DNA of 19,033 bases, taken from Micavibrio_B sp048498395 (lineage in GTDB: Bacteria; Pseudomonadota; Alphaproteobacteria; Micavibrionales; Micavibrionaceae). This document shows, piece by piece, positions 1 to 7,752 of the stretch (the stretch's first letter is position 1; each line of letters starts with the position of its first letter). Location: the NCBI GenBank assembly GCA_048498395.1, contig JBEHYB010000044.1, forward strand, positions 1-19,033, in the 5' to 3' direction. Position numbers and translations under genes: made by a program. Below the pieces are notes generated by a model, which searched no databases, had not been told where the DNA came from, and saw only the letters and a list, made by a program, of their open reading frames with translations.

Positions 1-1
1 G

Positions 2-514
2 CGTGTCGCGGCGCTCGCCGTCGTCAAGAAGGATTGGGCGTTGACTGCAAATCCCCAGCTTCTCGATCTGTGGCGCAGGCTATGCCCGCAGGATAAAAAG
101 GATCAGCGCACGACTGAATACCGATGGATGGAATGGGTTGCCGAATTTCACCCTGCCAGCCAGGAAGCGGTATTGGCGATTGCCAGCGTTGCCATCGATC
201 ATGGCATGTGGGGAGAGGCGAAAGCTGCGCTGGCGCGCGCGGAGAAACTTAAGCCTACGAAGAATCTTTACCTGATGTGGGTGCGTCTCGAAGAAGCGAC
301 GAACAAAAATCCGGAAGTCATCCGCCAATGGCTGGACCGCGTATCCAAGGCACCGGTGGGTCCGCAATGGATCTGTTCTAAAACCAACCGTGTCTTTGAA
401 CAATGGACACCGATTGTCGAGCCGGAAGGCTATTTCAATACGCTCGAATGGCGTGAGTCGCCGCATTTGCAGGAGATGGCCGGCGCGCAGTGGCTTTTAA
501 GACAAGCGTCGTGA
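2..514 (+). CDS. HemY-like TPR protein, C-terminal fragment
   Basis: The reading frame is open from the left edge, so the gene begins outside the window; the TTG at position 41 is only an internal codon. The fragment is helical and TPR-like in its middle (repeated Ala/Leu spacing in the region encoded at about 160-330), which suits the HemY family, inner-membrane-anchored TPR proteins found next to haem-biosynthesis genes in proteobacteria. The tail carries the alphaproteobacterial HemY signature of a W-x-C start (WIC), a W about ten residues later, and an ending like FNTLEW. In relatives as I recall them this segment is a four-cysteine zinc ribbon; here only the first cysteine remains. The stop codon overlaps the convergent rhomboid gene by 18 bp. 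The family call rests on this tail and on length, so it is moderately sure. Function in haem synthesis is inferred from the family name only. Confidence 0.6.
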   Translation, partial: RVAALAVVKKDWALTANPQLLDLWRRLCPQDKKDQRTTEYRWMEWVAEFHPASQEAVLAIASVAIDHGMWGEAKAALARAEKLKPTKNLYLMWVRLEEATNKNPEVIRQWLDRVSKAPVGPQWICSKTNRVFEQWTPIVEPEGYFNTLEWRESPHLQEMAGAQWLLRQAS

Positions 515-1231
515 TTTTTTAAACATCACGGCGGCAATGACCAGTCCGCCGAGGAAGCCGCCGATATGGGCGAGCCACGCGATGTTCTCGCCGTTCGGTC
601 CGCCCATTACGCCGAAAATCGCCGAGATTGCGATCCACATCAATATCATGGGCGCGAGTTTCTGATTTTCTCCGCTTGCGCGTCCGTCATGCTTGAGCAT
701 GATCAGCACGCCGCCAAACAGGCCGCTGATGCCGCCTGACGCGCCGATAATCGGCATGGTCGAATGCGGCGAAATCAAAAGCTGGCTTATCAGCGCCACG
801 ATCGAGCTCAAAAAGAAAAGCACGAGCATGTTGGTCGCCCCCATTCTTTTTTCAATGCCGGAGCCAAACGCCACAAGCGTCGCGACATTCACGCCCATAT
901 GGAACCAGCCGCCATGCAGGAAGTTGACGGTCACGAGAGAGAACAGTGCCGTCAGTCCGAACGGCAGATCGCCCGTCCAGCGCGCCGATACAAAACCAAG
1001 TTCGTTGAAAATCAGGTCAGACGGAAAGGACGGAAATAATTGTGCCGTACCCCACATCACCATAAAGACGAGCGCAATGCTGATGGTCAGGACTTTTGTC
1101 GCTTCCGGCATGTTGAGCAAAGGCGGATGTTCCGGTTTATTTTTATTCGCCGCTCTGATTTTTTCGAAGCGGATGACGTTCTCACGGTTTTGAGGCGTTG
1201 CAGCATCGAAATCTGAATTGTTGTCCTGCAT
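497..1231 (-). CDS. rhomboid family intramembrane serine protease
   Basis: A 244-residue polytopic membrane protein. Rhomboids cleave transmembrane substrates inside the lipid bilayer using a Ser-His dyad. Both parts are visible: GASG with the nucleophile at Ser165, and AHIGG with the general base at His222. The conserved loop motif HGGWFH (106-111) followed by Asn115 supplies the usual oxyanion-side His and Asn. About six hydrophobic segments run from residue 48 to 236, matching the six-helix bacterial core. The first 45 residues are polar and charged, a cytoplasmic extension without a recognisable domain. The gene converges on the HemY-like gene (18-bp overlap) and is divergent from the aminotransferase. 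The ATG at 1231 is preceded by no strong Shine-Dalgarno sequence. The family is secure; the substrate cannot be inferred. Confidence 0.93.
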   Translation of the reverse strand: MQDNNSDFDAATPQNRENVIRFEKIRAANKNKPEHPPLLNMPEATKVLTISIALVFMVMWGTAQLFPSFPSDLIFNELGFVSARWTGDLPFGLTALFSLVTVNFLHGGWFHMGVNVATLVAFGSGIEKRMGATNMLVLFFLSSIVALISQLLISPHSTMPIIGASGGISGLFGGVLIMLKHDGRASGENQKLAPMILMWIAISAIFGVMGGPNGENIAWLAHIGGFLGGLVIAAVMFKKSRRLS

Positions 1232-1313
1232 GATGGAGCTTTGTTATCTCGGGGGTTATATCCGGGCTTTTTTTCTGTTATCATTAATATATCAAGAGAA
1301 AGGAACACTTTCT

Positions 1314-2639
1314 ATGTATGATTTTTCATCACTTCCCAATTCCCTCGAAGAATTCTGGATGCCGTTTACACCAAACAGGGCATTCAAGAAGGCCCCGCGC
1401 ATTATCACAAAAGCGGAGGGCATGTATATATATGAGCAGGACGGGCGTGAAATTCTAGATATGTCCGCCGGACTTTATTGCGTCAACGCAGGCCATAACG
1501 CGCCGCGCATCCAGGAAGCGATGAAAGCGCAAATGGAACAGCTTCATTACGTGCCGGCCTTCAATCTCGGCCACCCGGCCGGCTTTATGGCAGCGAAGCG
1601 GCTGGTGGATGCCTTTCCTGAGCCTTTTTCTCATGTTTTCTTCACGAATTCCGGTTCGGAGTCCGTCGATACCGCGCTGAAGATCGCGCGCGCCTATCAC
1701 AGATTCAGGGGCGATGCTTCAAGGGTCGTGCTGGTCGGGCGTGAACGCAGTTATCACGGTGTCGGCTATGGCGGTCTGTCGGTCAGTGGGACTTTCTACA
1801 ACCGCATGCCCTTCGGGCCTTATCTCGGCAGTACGGATTTTCTGCCGCATACGCATGACCTCGAACATAACAGTTTTAAAAAAGGCCAGCCGGACTGGGG
1901 CGGTCATCTCGCGGAGAATTTAGAGCGGATCGTTTATGTGCACGGCGCGGAAAATATCGCAGCCGTCATCGTCGAGCCCTGCACGGGTTCAACGGGTATT
2001 CTGCCGCCGCCGGTCGGGTACCTGCAGAAATTGCGTGAGATCTGCGATAAATACGGCATCCTGCTGATCTTCGACGAAGTCGTGACAGGTTTTGGCCGCA
2101 TGGGCAGTATATCGTCGAGCACTTATTTCGGTGTCACGCCGGATATCATTACCACCGCCAAGGGGTTGACCAATGGCGCGGTGCCGATGGGCGCGGTCTT
2201 TGTGCAGAAGAAAATCTATGATGCCTTCGCCAAGGATAACGAAGCGCCGATCGAGCTGATGCACGGCTATACTTATTCCGGGCATCCGCTGGCCTGCGCC
2301 GCGGCGCTTGGCACGCTCGATACATATGAGGAGCTCGGCGTATTCGCGAATGCGCGTAAGATGATGCCGATCTGGGAAGAGGCGGTGCACTCTTTACGCG
2401 GCAAGCCGCGCGTCGTCGATATCCGCAATTGCGGCATGATGGCGGCGGTACAGCTTGAGGAATATTCGAAAGACGATCCGTATTATTATCCGCGTACCAT
2501 GTTCTTCGAGAACTACAAGAAAGGTGTCTACGCGCGCTTCACGGCGCTTAACATGATCCTGACACCGCCATTAATTCTCAATGAGAACCATATCGACCGG
2601 CTGATCACGACGATCGGTGAGACGCTCGATACATTCTGA
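1314..2639 (+). CDS. omega-amino acid:pyruvate aminotransferase (class III)
   Basis: A 441-residue PLP-dependent class III aminotransferase of the beta-alanine:pyruvate / omega-transaminase type, which moves an amino group from beta-alanine or another omega-amine to pyruvate. The N-terminal FWMPF motif (14-18), SAGLYCVNAGH (51-61), the phosphate-binding NSGSES (112-117), SYHG (146-149) stacking on the ring, the FDEV aspartate (Asp254) that holds the pyridine nitrogen, and the Schiff-base Lys283 in TTAKGL are all present. Arg408 aligns with the mobile arginine that binds substrate carboxylate in omega-transaminases. The frame opens upstream at a TTG (1218), but I chose ATG 1314: family homology starts exactly there and AGAGAAAGGA lies at 1295-1304. 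It is a single-gene unit closed by the hairpin at 2646-2668. The exact amine substrate is not readable from sequence. Confidence 0.92.
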   Translation: MYDFSSLPNSLEEFWMPFTPNRAFKKAPRIITKAEGMYIYEQDGREILDMSAGLYCVNAGHNAPRIQEAMKAQMEQLHYVPAFNLGHPAGFMAAKRLVDAFPEPFSHVFFTNSGSESVDTALKIARAYHRFRGDASRVVLVGRERSYHGVGYGGLSVSGTFYNRMPFGPYLGSTDFLPHTHDLEHNSFKKGQPDWGGHLAENLERIVYVHGAENIAAVIVEPCTGSTGILPPPVGYLQKLREICDKYGILLIFDEVVTGFGRMGSISSSTYFGVTPDIITTAKGLTNGAVPMGAVFVQKKIYDAFAKDNEAPIELMHGYTYSGHPLACAAALGTLDTYEELGVFANARKMMPIWEEAVHSLRGKPRVVDIRNCGMMAAVQLEEYSKDDPYYYPRTMFFENYKKGVYARFTALNMILTPPLILNENHIDRLITTIGETLDTF

Positions 2640-2645
2640 TAAAAA

Positions 2646-2668
2646 AATCCCCGGGAGACCCGGGGATT
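2646..2668. terminator. bidirectional intrinsic terminator
   Basis: A perfect 10-bp stem (AATCCCCGGG at 2646-2655 with CCCGGGGATT at 2659-2668) closes on a three-base loop AGA. On the minus strand it is followed by a run of seven T (positions 2647-2641), giving a classic rho-independent terminator for the gene at 2693-3373. On the plus strand the stem lies directly after the aminotransferase stop but is followed only by a mixed TTCTTCTG tract. It most likely serves both convergent genes. Confidence 0.85.
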
Positions 2669-2692
2669 CTTCTGTTCAACTCGCCTTTGACG

Positions 2693-3373
2693 CTAGCCGG
2701 GGTTCATCCCGGCGAACATCGGCTCGTTTTTCTCCCGATTGTATTTGTAGACCTTGTCTTCGTCGCCCGCAGGTTTGAGGAAAGCGGCCGGCGTGTATTT
2801 GGTGACGAATTTTCCGGCAGCCGCCATCAGGTCCGTTGCAGCCATCTTGCCGTGTTCGACCTGCGCGTAGAATTTATCGAGCACCTTGCCGAACGCTTCT
2901 TCGGCGATCTGCATGCCGAGCACGACCATGTTCACGATTTTGCCAAGTTCCGGCACAAGACCTTCCGCCGCTGAGGCGAAAGAGAAAGTGGTGCTTTGAA
3001 GTTCGGATTTTTTCAGCGCGGGACGTTTACCGCCGCCGCCCGAAGATTTCTTACCGCCTTCACCGTCTTCATCGCCATCTTCATCATCGTGCGAGGACAA
3101 TGTTCTGATCGCGCCGGTTTTGACATCGATCTCGATGAAAGTCGGGGCCTGGAAGCTGATCGGATAACGCACCAGTTCCTTGGGCGTTAAATCCTTGCCG
3201 GAAAGGCCGGCCTTGATCTCGATACGGATGCGGGCAGGGTCATGCCAGTCATAAACGACACAATGGCTCTTATATTCCCCCGGCTGCGGACATGCCTTGA
3301 CGACACGTTTGCCCGGGTAGAACGGCTCGTTCAAGCCTGCCTGCTGGATGAATTGTTGTATATTAATCTGCAT
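2693..3373 (-). CDS. conserved-looking protein of unknown function with acidic/Gly linker
   Basis: I do not recognise this 226-residue protein. It has no signal peptide and no membrane segment. Three parts are visible: an N-terminal region (1-93) rich in beta-type sequence with short acidic and basic patches; a low-complexity linker (about 94-118) dominated by Asp, Glu and Gly and ending in a KKSSGGGGKR stretch; and a helical C-terminal part (125-210) whose hydrophobic spacing (for example GLVPELGKIVNMVVLGMQ) suggests amphipathic helices for self-association or membrane-surface contact. The C-terminal region vaguely recalls helical granule-associated (phasin-like) proteins, but there is no diagnostic motif and I would not assign that. 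ATG 3373 has a strong GAGGAG Shine-Dalgarno six bases upstream. It is transcribed away from the secreted protein at 3552 and ends at the shared terminator. Confidence 0.8.
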   Translation of the reverse strand: MQINIQQFIQQAGLNEPFYPGKRVVKACPQPGEYKSHCVVYDWHDPARIRIEIKAGLSGKDLTPKELVRYPISFQAPTFIEIDVKTGAIRTLSSHDDEDGDEDGEGGKKSSGGGGKRPALKKSELQSTTFSFASAAEGLVPELGKIVNMVVLGMQIAEEAFGKVLDKFYAQVEHGKMAATDLMAAAGKFVTKYTPAAFLKPAGDEDKVYKYNREKNEPMFAGMNPG

Positions 3374-3551
3374 CTCACACTCCTCAATCCCTTTATCGGG
3401 ACCTTTTCTTGTTTTCTATAATGCTCACAAACCCTTAAAATTCAGTAAACAATATAAATATGGTAAATTAGATAAAATTTTACAGAATTTCCGATTTGTT
3501 AATAGTTGTCGGGTTAATATGAAAAGGTATTCAGGGTAACGGGGAATCGCC
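3374..3551. promoter_or_regulatory. AT-rich divergent intergenic region
   Basis: This 178-bp gap separates two divergently transcribed genes and must hold both promoters. The stretch from about 3415 to 3530 is clearly more AT-rich than its surroundings. A weak plus-strand candidate is TTGTTA (3496-3501), 16 bp, TATGAA (3518-3523), leaving a short leader before the ATG at 3552; GGGGA just upstream of that ATG is the likely ribosome-binding site. A short palindrome, TAAAATTTTA, sits at 3473-3482. No operator could be assigned. Confidence 0.35.
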
Positions 3552-4388
3552 ATGCAACACAGGATTTTAACACTCACAGTATTATTGCTCTCGACGGCAG
3601 GGTTTTCAGCGCCCTCGCATGCAAGTCTTTTAGGATCGCTCAAGAGCGCGGTCAGCACGGTCAAAAAAGTGACGAGTACGGTCACCGCAGTTAAAAATAC
3701 TGTCACCAAAGTTTCGAGCGCGGCAAGTTCCATCACCAGCGGTAACGCTTTTTCAACACTGGGCAAAACGGCGACAAATAGTCTGATCAAGCAGGCGGGG
3801 TCTTCACTGGGTTTGAGCAACAGCGCTTCATCGACGATCGCCGGTCTTGCGACTAAAACATCGAGCATTACAAATCTGGGAGGACTCACAGGTTCACTTC
3901 TGGGGGAATCTTCTTCATCGTCTTCCGGTTCCGCGCTCGGGCAGACGATCGCCTATGCGTCCGGCAGTTCGACATATCGCCAGAGCCGTATCGACAACAT
4001 GCTGCAACAAGGCATTGCCGGCGGCGGAACGCTCTATGGCGGGAATTCGGGCGGCAGCTCGGGCTCGGGCGGCTTCTCGTTTAATATCGGCGGTGTCACG
4101 ATCGGAGTTAATTCGAACGGTGTGACGGCGAGCGCCGGTGGTCTTTCCGCCACGGCCGGCGCGAACGGCATCACGACGAACGCCCAGCAATATGCGACGA
4201 ACGCTCTCGGTTCCGCGATCGGCAGTTCATCGGCGGCCAATGCCTTTACAAATTACGCGACATCATCTTCGGCCTCAAGCGCCGCGCAATCGGCGATCGC
4301 CCAGGAGAAAGCTCTGGCAGACGACGGGATGGTCCAGTTCCATACGGATCCTGTGACGCTTGAGGAAACGCCGGTCACGAAAATCTGA
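3552..4388 (+). CDS. secreted Ser/Gly/Ala/Thr-rich low-complexity protein
   Basis: A 278-residue protein of unknown function. Residues 1-24 form a clear Sec signal peptide: basic start (MQHR), a hydrophobic core of Leu/Thr/Val, and a likely cleavage after SHA (24). There is no lipobox cysteine, so it is not a lipoprotein. The mature part has almost no aromatic residues, no cysteine, and is dominated by Ser, Gly, Ala and Thr. Residues 30-60 show a Val-Lys-Thr-rich amphipathic pattern (VKKV, VKNT, VTKV); 115-180 contain poly-Ser and Gly-Ser runs; 176-205 alternate Gly with Val/Ile/Ala (GGVTIGVNSNGVTASAGG), a beta-type pattern seen in surface adhesins and matrix proteins. The final 25 residues are acidic and non-repetitive. 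SD GGGGA at 3541-3545. It is a single-gene unit between an AT-rich promoter region and a hairpin terminator. A surface or extracellular structural role is inference. Confidence 0.8.
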   Translation: MQHRILTLTVLLLSTAGFSAPSHASLLGSLKSAVSTVKKVTSTVTAVKNTVTKVSSAASSITSGNAFSTLGKTATNSLIKQAGSSLGLSNSASSTIAGLATKTSSITNLGGLTGSLLGESSSSSSGSALGQTIAYASGSSTYRQSRIDNMLQQGIAGGGTLYGGNSGGSSGSGGFSFNIGGVTIGVNSNGVTASAGGLSATAGANGITTNAQQYATNALGSAIGSSSAANAFTNYATSSSASSAAQSAIAQEKALADDGMVQFHTDPVTLEETPVTKI

Positions 4389-4411
4389 TCCACGCTGAAA
4401 CTTACAGTGCA

Positions 4412-4435
4412 AAAGCCGCCCATGGGCGGCTTTTC
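4412..4435. terminator. intrinsic terminator
   Basis: A perfect 10-bp stem (AAAAGCCGCC at 4412-4421 with GGCGGCTTTT at 4426-4435) with loop CATG follows the secreted-protein gene by 23 bp. It ends in TTTT followed by CTG, so the T tract is short but the stem is very stable. The symmetrical A/T ends would allow function on either strand. It separates this gene from the polysaccharide genes that start at 4474. Confidence 0.82.
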
Positions 4436-4473
4436 TGCATTTCGGCCTGTTCGATAAATGCTAAAAACGAAAC

Positions 4474-5640
4474 ATGCAGGGCAATGTAACGGCAATTATC
4501 CGCGACCGGATCTTATTTATATGCGCGCTTGCCCTCTATGCGGTTTTCAGCTCGCCGACCCCCGATATCATAGGCATCACCGAACTTGCCATCCTGTTCA
4601 TGATGGTGGCATCGCTTAAGATACGTTTCTCAAGCGACAAGATGCCCGCGCTCGTACTCGCGGTTTATGGGGTGTCGGTGCCGGTTCTCGTCGCGCTTTC
4701 AAGCGGGGCTTCGATGGTCGAGATTATCCGCGATATGGTTCCATTTTTCTTTCTCCTGATGCCCGTTCTCTATGTCTACAGGCGGCAGAGCGATACGCGG
4801 CTTCTTTCATGGGCTGTGGCCTGTATCGGCGTTATATTCGCCATGCGCACGCTTATCAGTTTCGGCAGCGAGATTTTCATGCCGGAAGCCTGGCAGGGAT
4901 CGCCGCCCGATCTTCTCTATCTTGCCAACAGCCCCGAGGTTTTATTTTCATGTGTCTTTCTTGCAGGAACGGCATTGATGGATCAGATGAATGCATGGCC
5001 GCGCAAAATTCTGCTGCTGATACTGGCCGCCATCCCGCTTCTCGCCATGGCGGCCCTGATGCAGCGGGCGAGTCTGTTTTATATAGCCGTTCTGATTTTC
5101 ATGGGTTTCGTGTGGCTGTTCTGGCGCAGGCCGCGCGCCGCCATCTTCGCGGCGATCATCGCGAGCATTGTTCTTATTCCAGGCTATTCCTTTTTCGGCG
5201 AGATCATTCGTCAGCTTTCCTTCAAGACGCAAATGGTCGGATTGAATTCCCGCGCCGAGGAATGGCAGGCCGTCTATGACCAGTTATCGCATTCCACCTT
5301 TTCATTTTTATTCGGCATGGGATGGGGCGCGGAATTTGAAAATCCGGCGGTCGGAGGATTGCGCGTTAATTTCACGCACAGTCTTATCTCGTCCCTTTTT
5401 CTGAAAACAGGGCTTATGGGCGTTATAATGTTTCTCTGTTATGGCGCGGGGCTCTTAAGGCTTGTATGGCCGCAACTCAGACAAGACAGATTATATCTTT
5501 ATGCGCTCGCCGGGCCTTTACTGATAGGGCTCGGGCTTTATGCCAGTTATAAATCGCTCGGCTACGGGTTGCTCCTGTTAATACTTGCGAGCCTGCAATC
5601 GGGCAAAAAGCTTGAAATCCCGCGCAGGTCTATGCCATAA
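4474..5640 (+). CDS. Wzy / O-antigen ligase-like membrane protein
   Basis: A 388-residue multi-spanning inner-membrane protein with about ten or eleven hydrophobic segments (first near 13-28, last near 341-373). One large polar loop at about 240-303 lies between late helices, the hallmark of the O-antigen polymerase/ligase (Wzy_C, WaaL) superfamily. That loop contains NSRAEEW (258-264), GMGWG (281-285) and NFTHS (299-303); an Arg in the first motif and a His in the last are the usual functional residues in this superfamily. Proteins of this kind polymerise lipid-linked repeat units or ligate glycan to lipid A core or protein. Polymerase and ligase cannot be separated by eye; location with Wzz favours polymerase. 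It begins the plus-strand polysaccharide run, 43 bp before the GT4 gene. The Shine-Dalgarno is weak. Confidence 0.83.
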   Translation: MQGNVTAIIRDRILFICALALYAVFSSPTPDIIGITELAILFMMVASLKIRFSSDKMPALVLAVYGVSVPVLVALSSGASMVEIIRDMVPFFFLLMPVLYVYRRQSDTRLLSWAVACIGVIFAMRTLISFGSEIFMPEAWQGSPPDLLYLANSPEVLFSCVFLAGTALMDQMNAWPRKILLLILAAIPLLAMAALMQRASLFYIAVLIFMGFVWLFWRRPRAAIFAAIIASIVLIPGYSFFGEIIRQLSFKTQMVGLNSRAEEWQAVYDQLSHSTFSFLFGMGWGAEFENPAVGGLRVNFTHSLISSLFLKTGLMGVIMFLCYGAGLLRLVWPQLRQDRLYLYALAGPLLIGLGLYASYKSLGYGLLLLILASLQSGKKLEIPRRSMP

Positions 5641-5682
5641 AACGCTGTACCCTGAACATCGCCGGACATTACTGAGAAAAAG

Positions 5683-6903
5683 ATGCGCAAGCCAACTGTA
5701 CTGTTCATCAACCGTGTTTATCCTCCTGCGAAGGGAGCGACGGGCCGCGTGCTGCGCGATCTCGCGCAATCATTTGCGGCAGACGGCTGGGACGTGAATA
5801 TCATTACGACCGGCGCAAAAAACCAGGACGTAAAAGAAGGTCCTATTTTCATTCGCCGCGTCAAGGCAAACGCCCGCAAGGTCTCGGTGAATTATTTATG
5901 GACCTGGGTAAAACTTTTTAATGCCGCGCGAAAATTCAAGAGGACAGACCTCATTGTGACGCTGACCGATCCGCCGATGTTGGTCGTCGCCGGGCGCATT
6001 TTGGCCAGATGGAAAAAATCCACGCATATCCATTGGTGCCAGGATCTGTATCCCGATATCCTGCCTGTGCTCGATATGAAATTCCCGAAACCGTTGATGC
6101 GGTTTTTGAGCCGCACGTCGCAGGCCGCTCTGCGCAGTTGCGATCATGTTGTCGCGATCGGCCGTTGCATGGGGGATTATCTCGTGCAGATCGGTGTCGA
6201 TGCGAAAAAACTGACCGTCATTCCGAACTGGCCGGACAGGGAATTATTCCAGGCGAGCGCTCGAAAAATAGAATCTCTCAAACCTGCCAACGATCGTGAT
6301 GAAAACGCAAAGCCGCTTTTTATAAACACCAATCCGAGATTCCGTGTGCTGTATGCCGGAAATCTGGGGCGCGCGCATCCGGTGACCACTATTCTGGAAG
6401 CGGCGAGTATCCTGCAGATTTCAAATCCCGAGATCGAATTCATCTTTGTCGGCGAAGGGCCGGGACATGAGCACCTGGCCGCCGAACGCACGCGCCGCGG
6501 GCTTGAGAATGTCCGCCTGCTGCCGACCCAGCCGGCGTTCCAGCTGAAGGAAATGATGCAGAGCGGGGATGTGCACCTGATCAGCATGAAGCACGAAGCC
6601 ACGGGGCTGATCGTGCCGTCGAAACTTTACTCGGCGCTGGCCGCAGAGAGGCCCTGTATCCTGATCGGCCCAGAGCAATCGGAGACGGCACATGTCATCA
6701 AGGATTACCACGCCGGATCGGTGATCGCGCAGGGCAATCCTGTCGCGCTGGCCGATACTATTATCCAGTACCGCATGGACGGCAGCAAATGGTTCGAGGC
6801 GCATAAAGGCGCGCGCCGCGCTTCGGAAGATTTCGGGGCATCCGGTTCTATAAAGAACTGGATCAACTGTGCAAGATCTGCGATTCGCTATCCCGCCGCC
6901 TGA
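5683..6903 (+). CDS. glycosyltransferase family 4 (WbuB/WcaI-like)
   Basis: A 406-residue GT-B fold enzyme that would transfer a sugar from a nucleotide donor onto a lipid-linked or growing glycan at the cytoplasmic face of the membrane. The N-terminal acceptor domain opens with VLFINRVYPP followed by the Gly-rich KGATGR (17-22), as in the WbuB/WcaI branch. HWCQDLYPD (117-125) is a strong marker of that branch. The donor half begins near residue 220 with LYAGNLGR (223-230), followed by FVGEGPG (255-261) and a nucleotide-sugar loop ending in GLIVPSKLYSALAAERP (308-324), where Lys314 is the conserved basic residue. The last 25 residues are less conserved. The gene lies 43 bp after the Wzy-like gene and 24 bp before the Wzz-like gene, so co-transcription is likely. 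Donor sugar unknown. Confidence 0.9.
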   Translation: MRKPTVLFINRVYPPAKGATGRVLRDLAQSFAADGWDVNIITTGAKNQDVKEGPIFIRRVKANARKVSVNYLWTWVKLFNAARKFKRTDLIVTLTDPPMLVVAGRILARWKKSTHIHWCQDLYPDILPVLDMKFPKPLMRFLSRTSQAALRSCDHVVAIGRCMGDYLVQIGVDAKKLTVIPNWPDRELFQASARKIESLKPANDRDENAKPLFINTNPRFRVLYAGNLGRAHPVTTILEAASILQISNPEIEFIFVGEGPGHEHLAAERTRRGLENVRLLPTQPAFQLKEMMQSGDVHLISMKHEATGLIVPSKLYSALAAERPCILIGPEQSETAHVIKDYHAGSVIAQGNPVALADTIIQYRMDGSKWFEAHKGARRASEDFGASGSIKNWINCARSAIRYPAA

Positions 6904-6927
6904 AAAATCCCGTTATAGTCCTCTACG

Positions 6928-7752
6928 ATGACGAGTACGGGGGATTCATTTGTCGATCTGATGCGGGCGGCCTGGAAAGGGCGGTCCTTTGTGTTCGCAG
7001 GCATGATTTGCGGAGTGCTCGTCGCGATTTTCCTGATGTTCACCCTGACCCCGCGTTATGAAGCGCATATGATCATCGCGCCGCCGGCACAGGGCAATGA
7101 AGAAAAATCCCTGACGGTCCTGAACGGTAATCCTCAGGCTTTCCCGCAGATGTCGGTTTCCAACCAGATACCGCGCGACTATACGAAATTCCAGCAGAGC
7201 TTTCGTGAAGTCTCTGTCGCGCGCATCTTTTCAAAATACCAGGGCATACTCGATAATGTAAACAAAGATACGATCTTTCGTTTCATGCCAGGGCCAGATG
7301 TAAAAACCCCGGAGGAATTATCTGCGTATATCAAGAACCATGTGGTGATCGAGCCGGTTGGTGCGACTTCAAGTTTCATGATTACGTTCCGCCACCCGGA
7401 CGCGCAGTTCACCGAAAAATTCCTCGGTCATCTGCATAAAATTACGGATGAGATGATCCGCAACGAAGCAAGAGTGCAAAGCGAAAACCGTATCGCCTAT
7501 CTGCAAAAAGCTTTACAGGAGGCCTATAACCCGGATCACCGCAAGGCGCTCGCGGATTTGCTGCTTCTGGAAGAGCGGCAAAAAATGCTGATCGCGATGG
7601 ACCAGCCTTATGCGGCGGAACTGGTCGAGCCACCTTCCGCTTCGCCAAAACCCGTCTGGCCGCGCGGCTCTGTGATCGTACCGTTTTGCCTGCTGATCGG
7701 TGCGTTCTTTGGTTTCCTGATGTTCTCGTTTAAAAACGCAGATACTGAATGA
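6928..7752 (+). CDS. Wzz-like polysaccharide chain-length determinant
   Basis: A 274-residue protein with the two-helix topology of polysaccharide co-polymerases. TM1 is at about 21-40, a periplasmic domain follows (41-246), and TM2 is at about 248-267 with a very short cytoplasmic tail. The proline-rich PSASPKPVWPRG (236-247) before TM2 is the characteristic Wzz motif, and TPRYEAHMII (41-50) just after TM1 is the usual start of the periplasmic base. Residues 175-225 are charged and heptad-like, matching the long helix. There is no Walker motif or tyrosine-rich tail, so no BY-kinase is fused. Wzz proteins control the modal length of glycan made by Wzy, which fits the neighbours. The stop overlaps the next gene's start by ATGA. 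The start has only a weak Shine-Dalgarno. Confidence 0.87.
   Translation: MTSTGDSFVDLMRAAWKGRSFVFAGMICGVLVAIFLMFTLTPRYEAHMIIAPPAQGNEEKSLTVLNGNPQAFPQMSVSNQIPRDYTKFQQSFREVSVARIFSKYQGILDNVNKDTIFRFMPGPDVKTPEELSAYIKNHVVIEPVGATSSFMITFRHPDAQFTEKFLGHLHKITDEMIRNEARVQSENRIAYLQKALQEAYNPDHRKALADLLLLEERQKMLIAMDQPYAAELVEPPSASPKPVWPRGSVIVPFCLLIGAFFGFLMFSFKNADTE

Noticed and set aside
693..1193. 166-residue plus-strand frame opposite the rhomboid gene
   Set aside because: The minus strand carries a full set of rhomboid catalytic motifs; the plus frame has no ribosome site or recognisable features.
1218..1313. N-terminal extension of the aminotransferase from a TTG codon
   Set aside because: Homology begins at ATG 1314, a good ribosome site precedes that ATG, and the extension overlaps the divergent rhomboid start region.
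3425..3889. 154-residue minus-strand frame
   Set aside because: It is the shadow of the secreted low-complexity gene; the plus-strand gene has a signal peptide, ribosome site and terminator, this frame has none.
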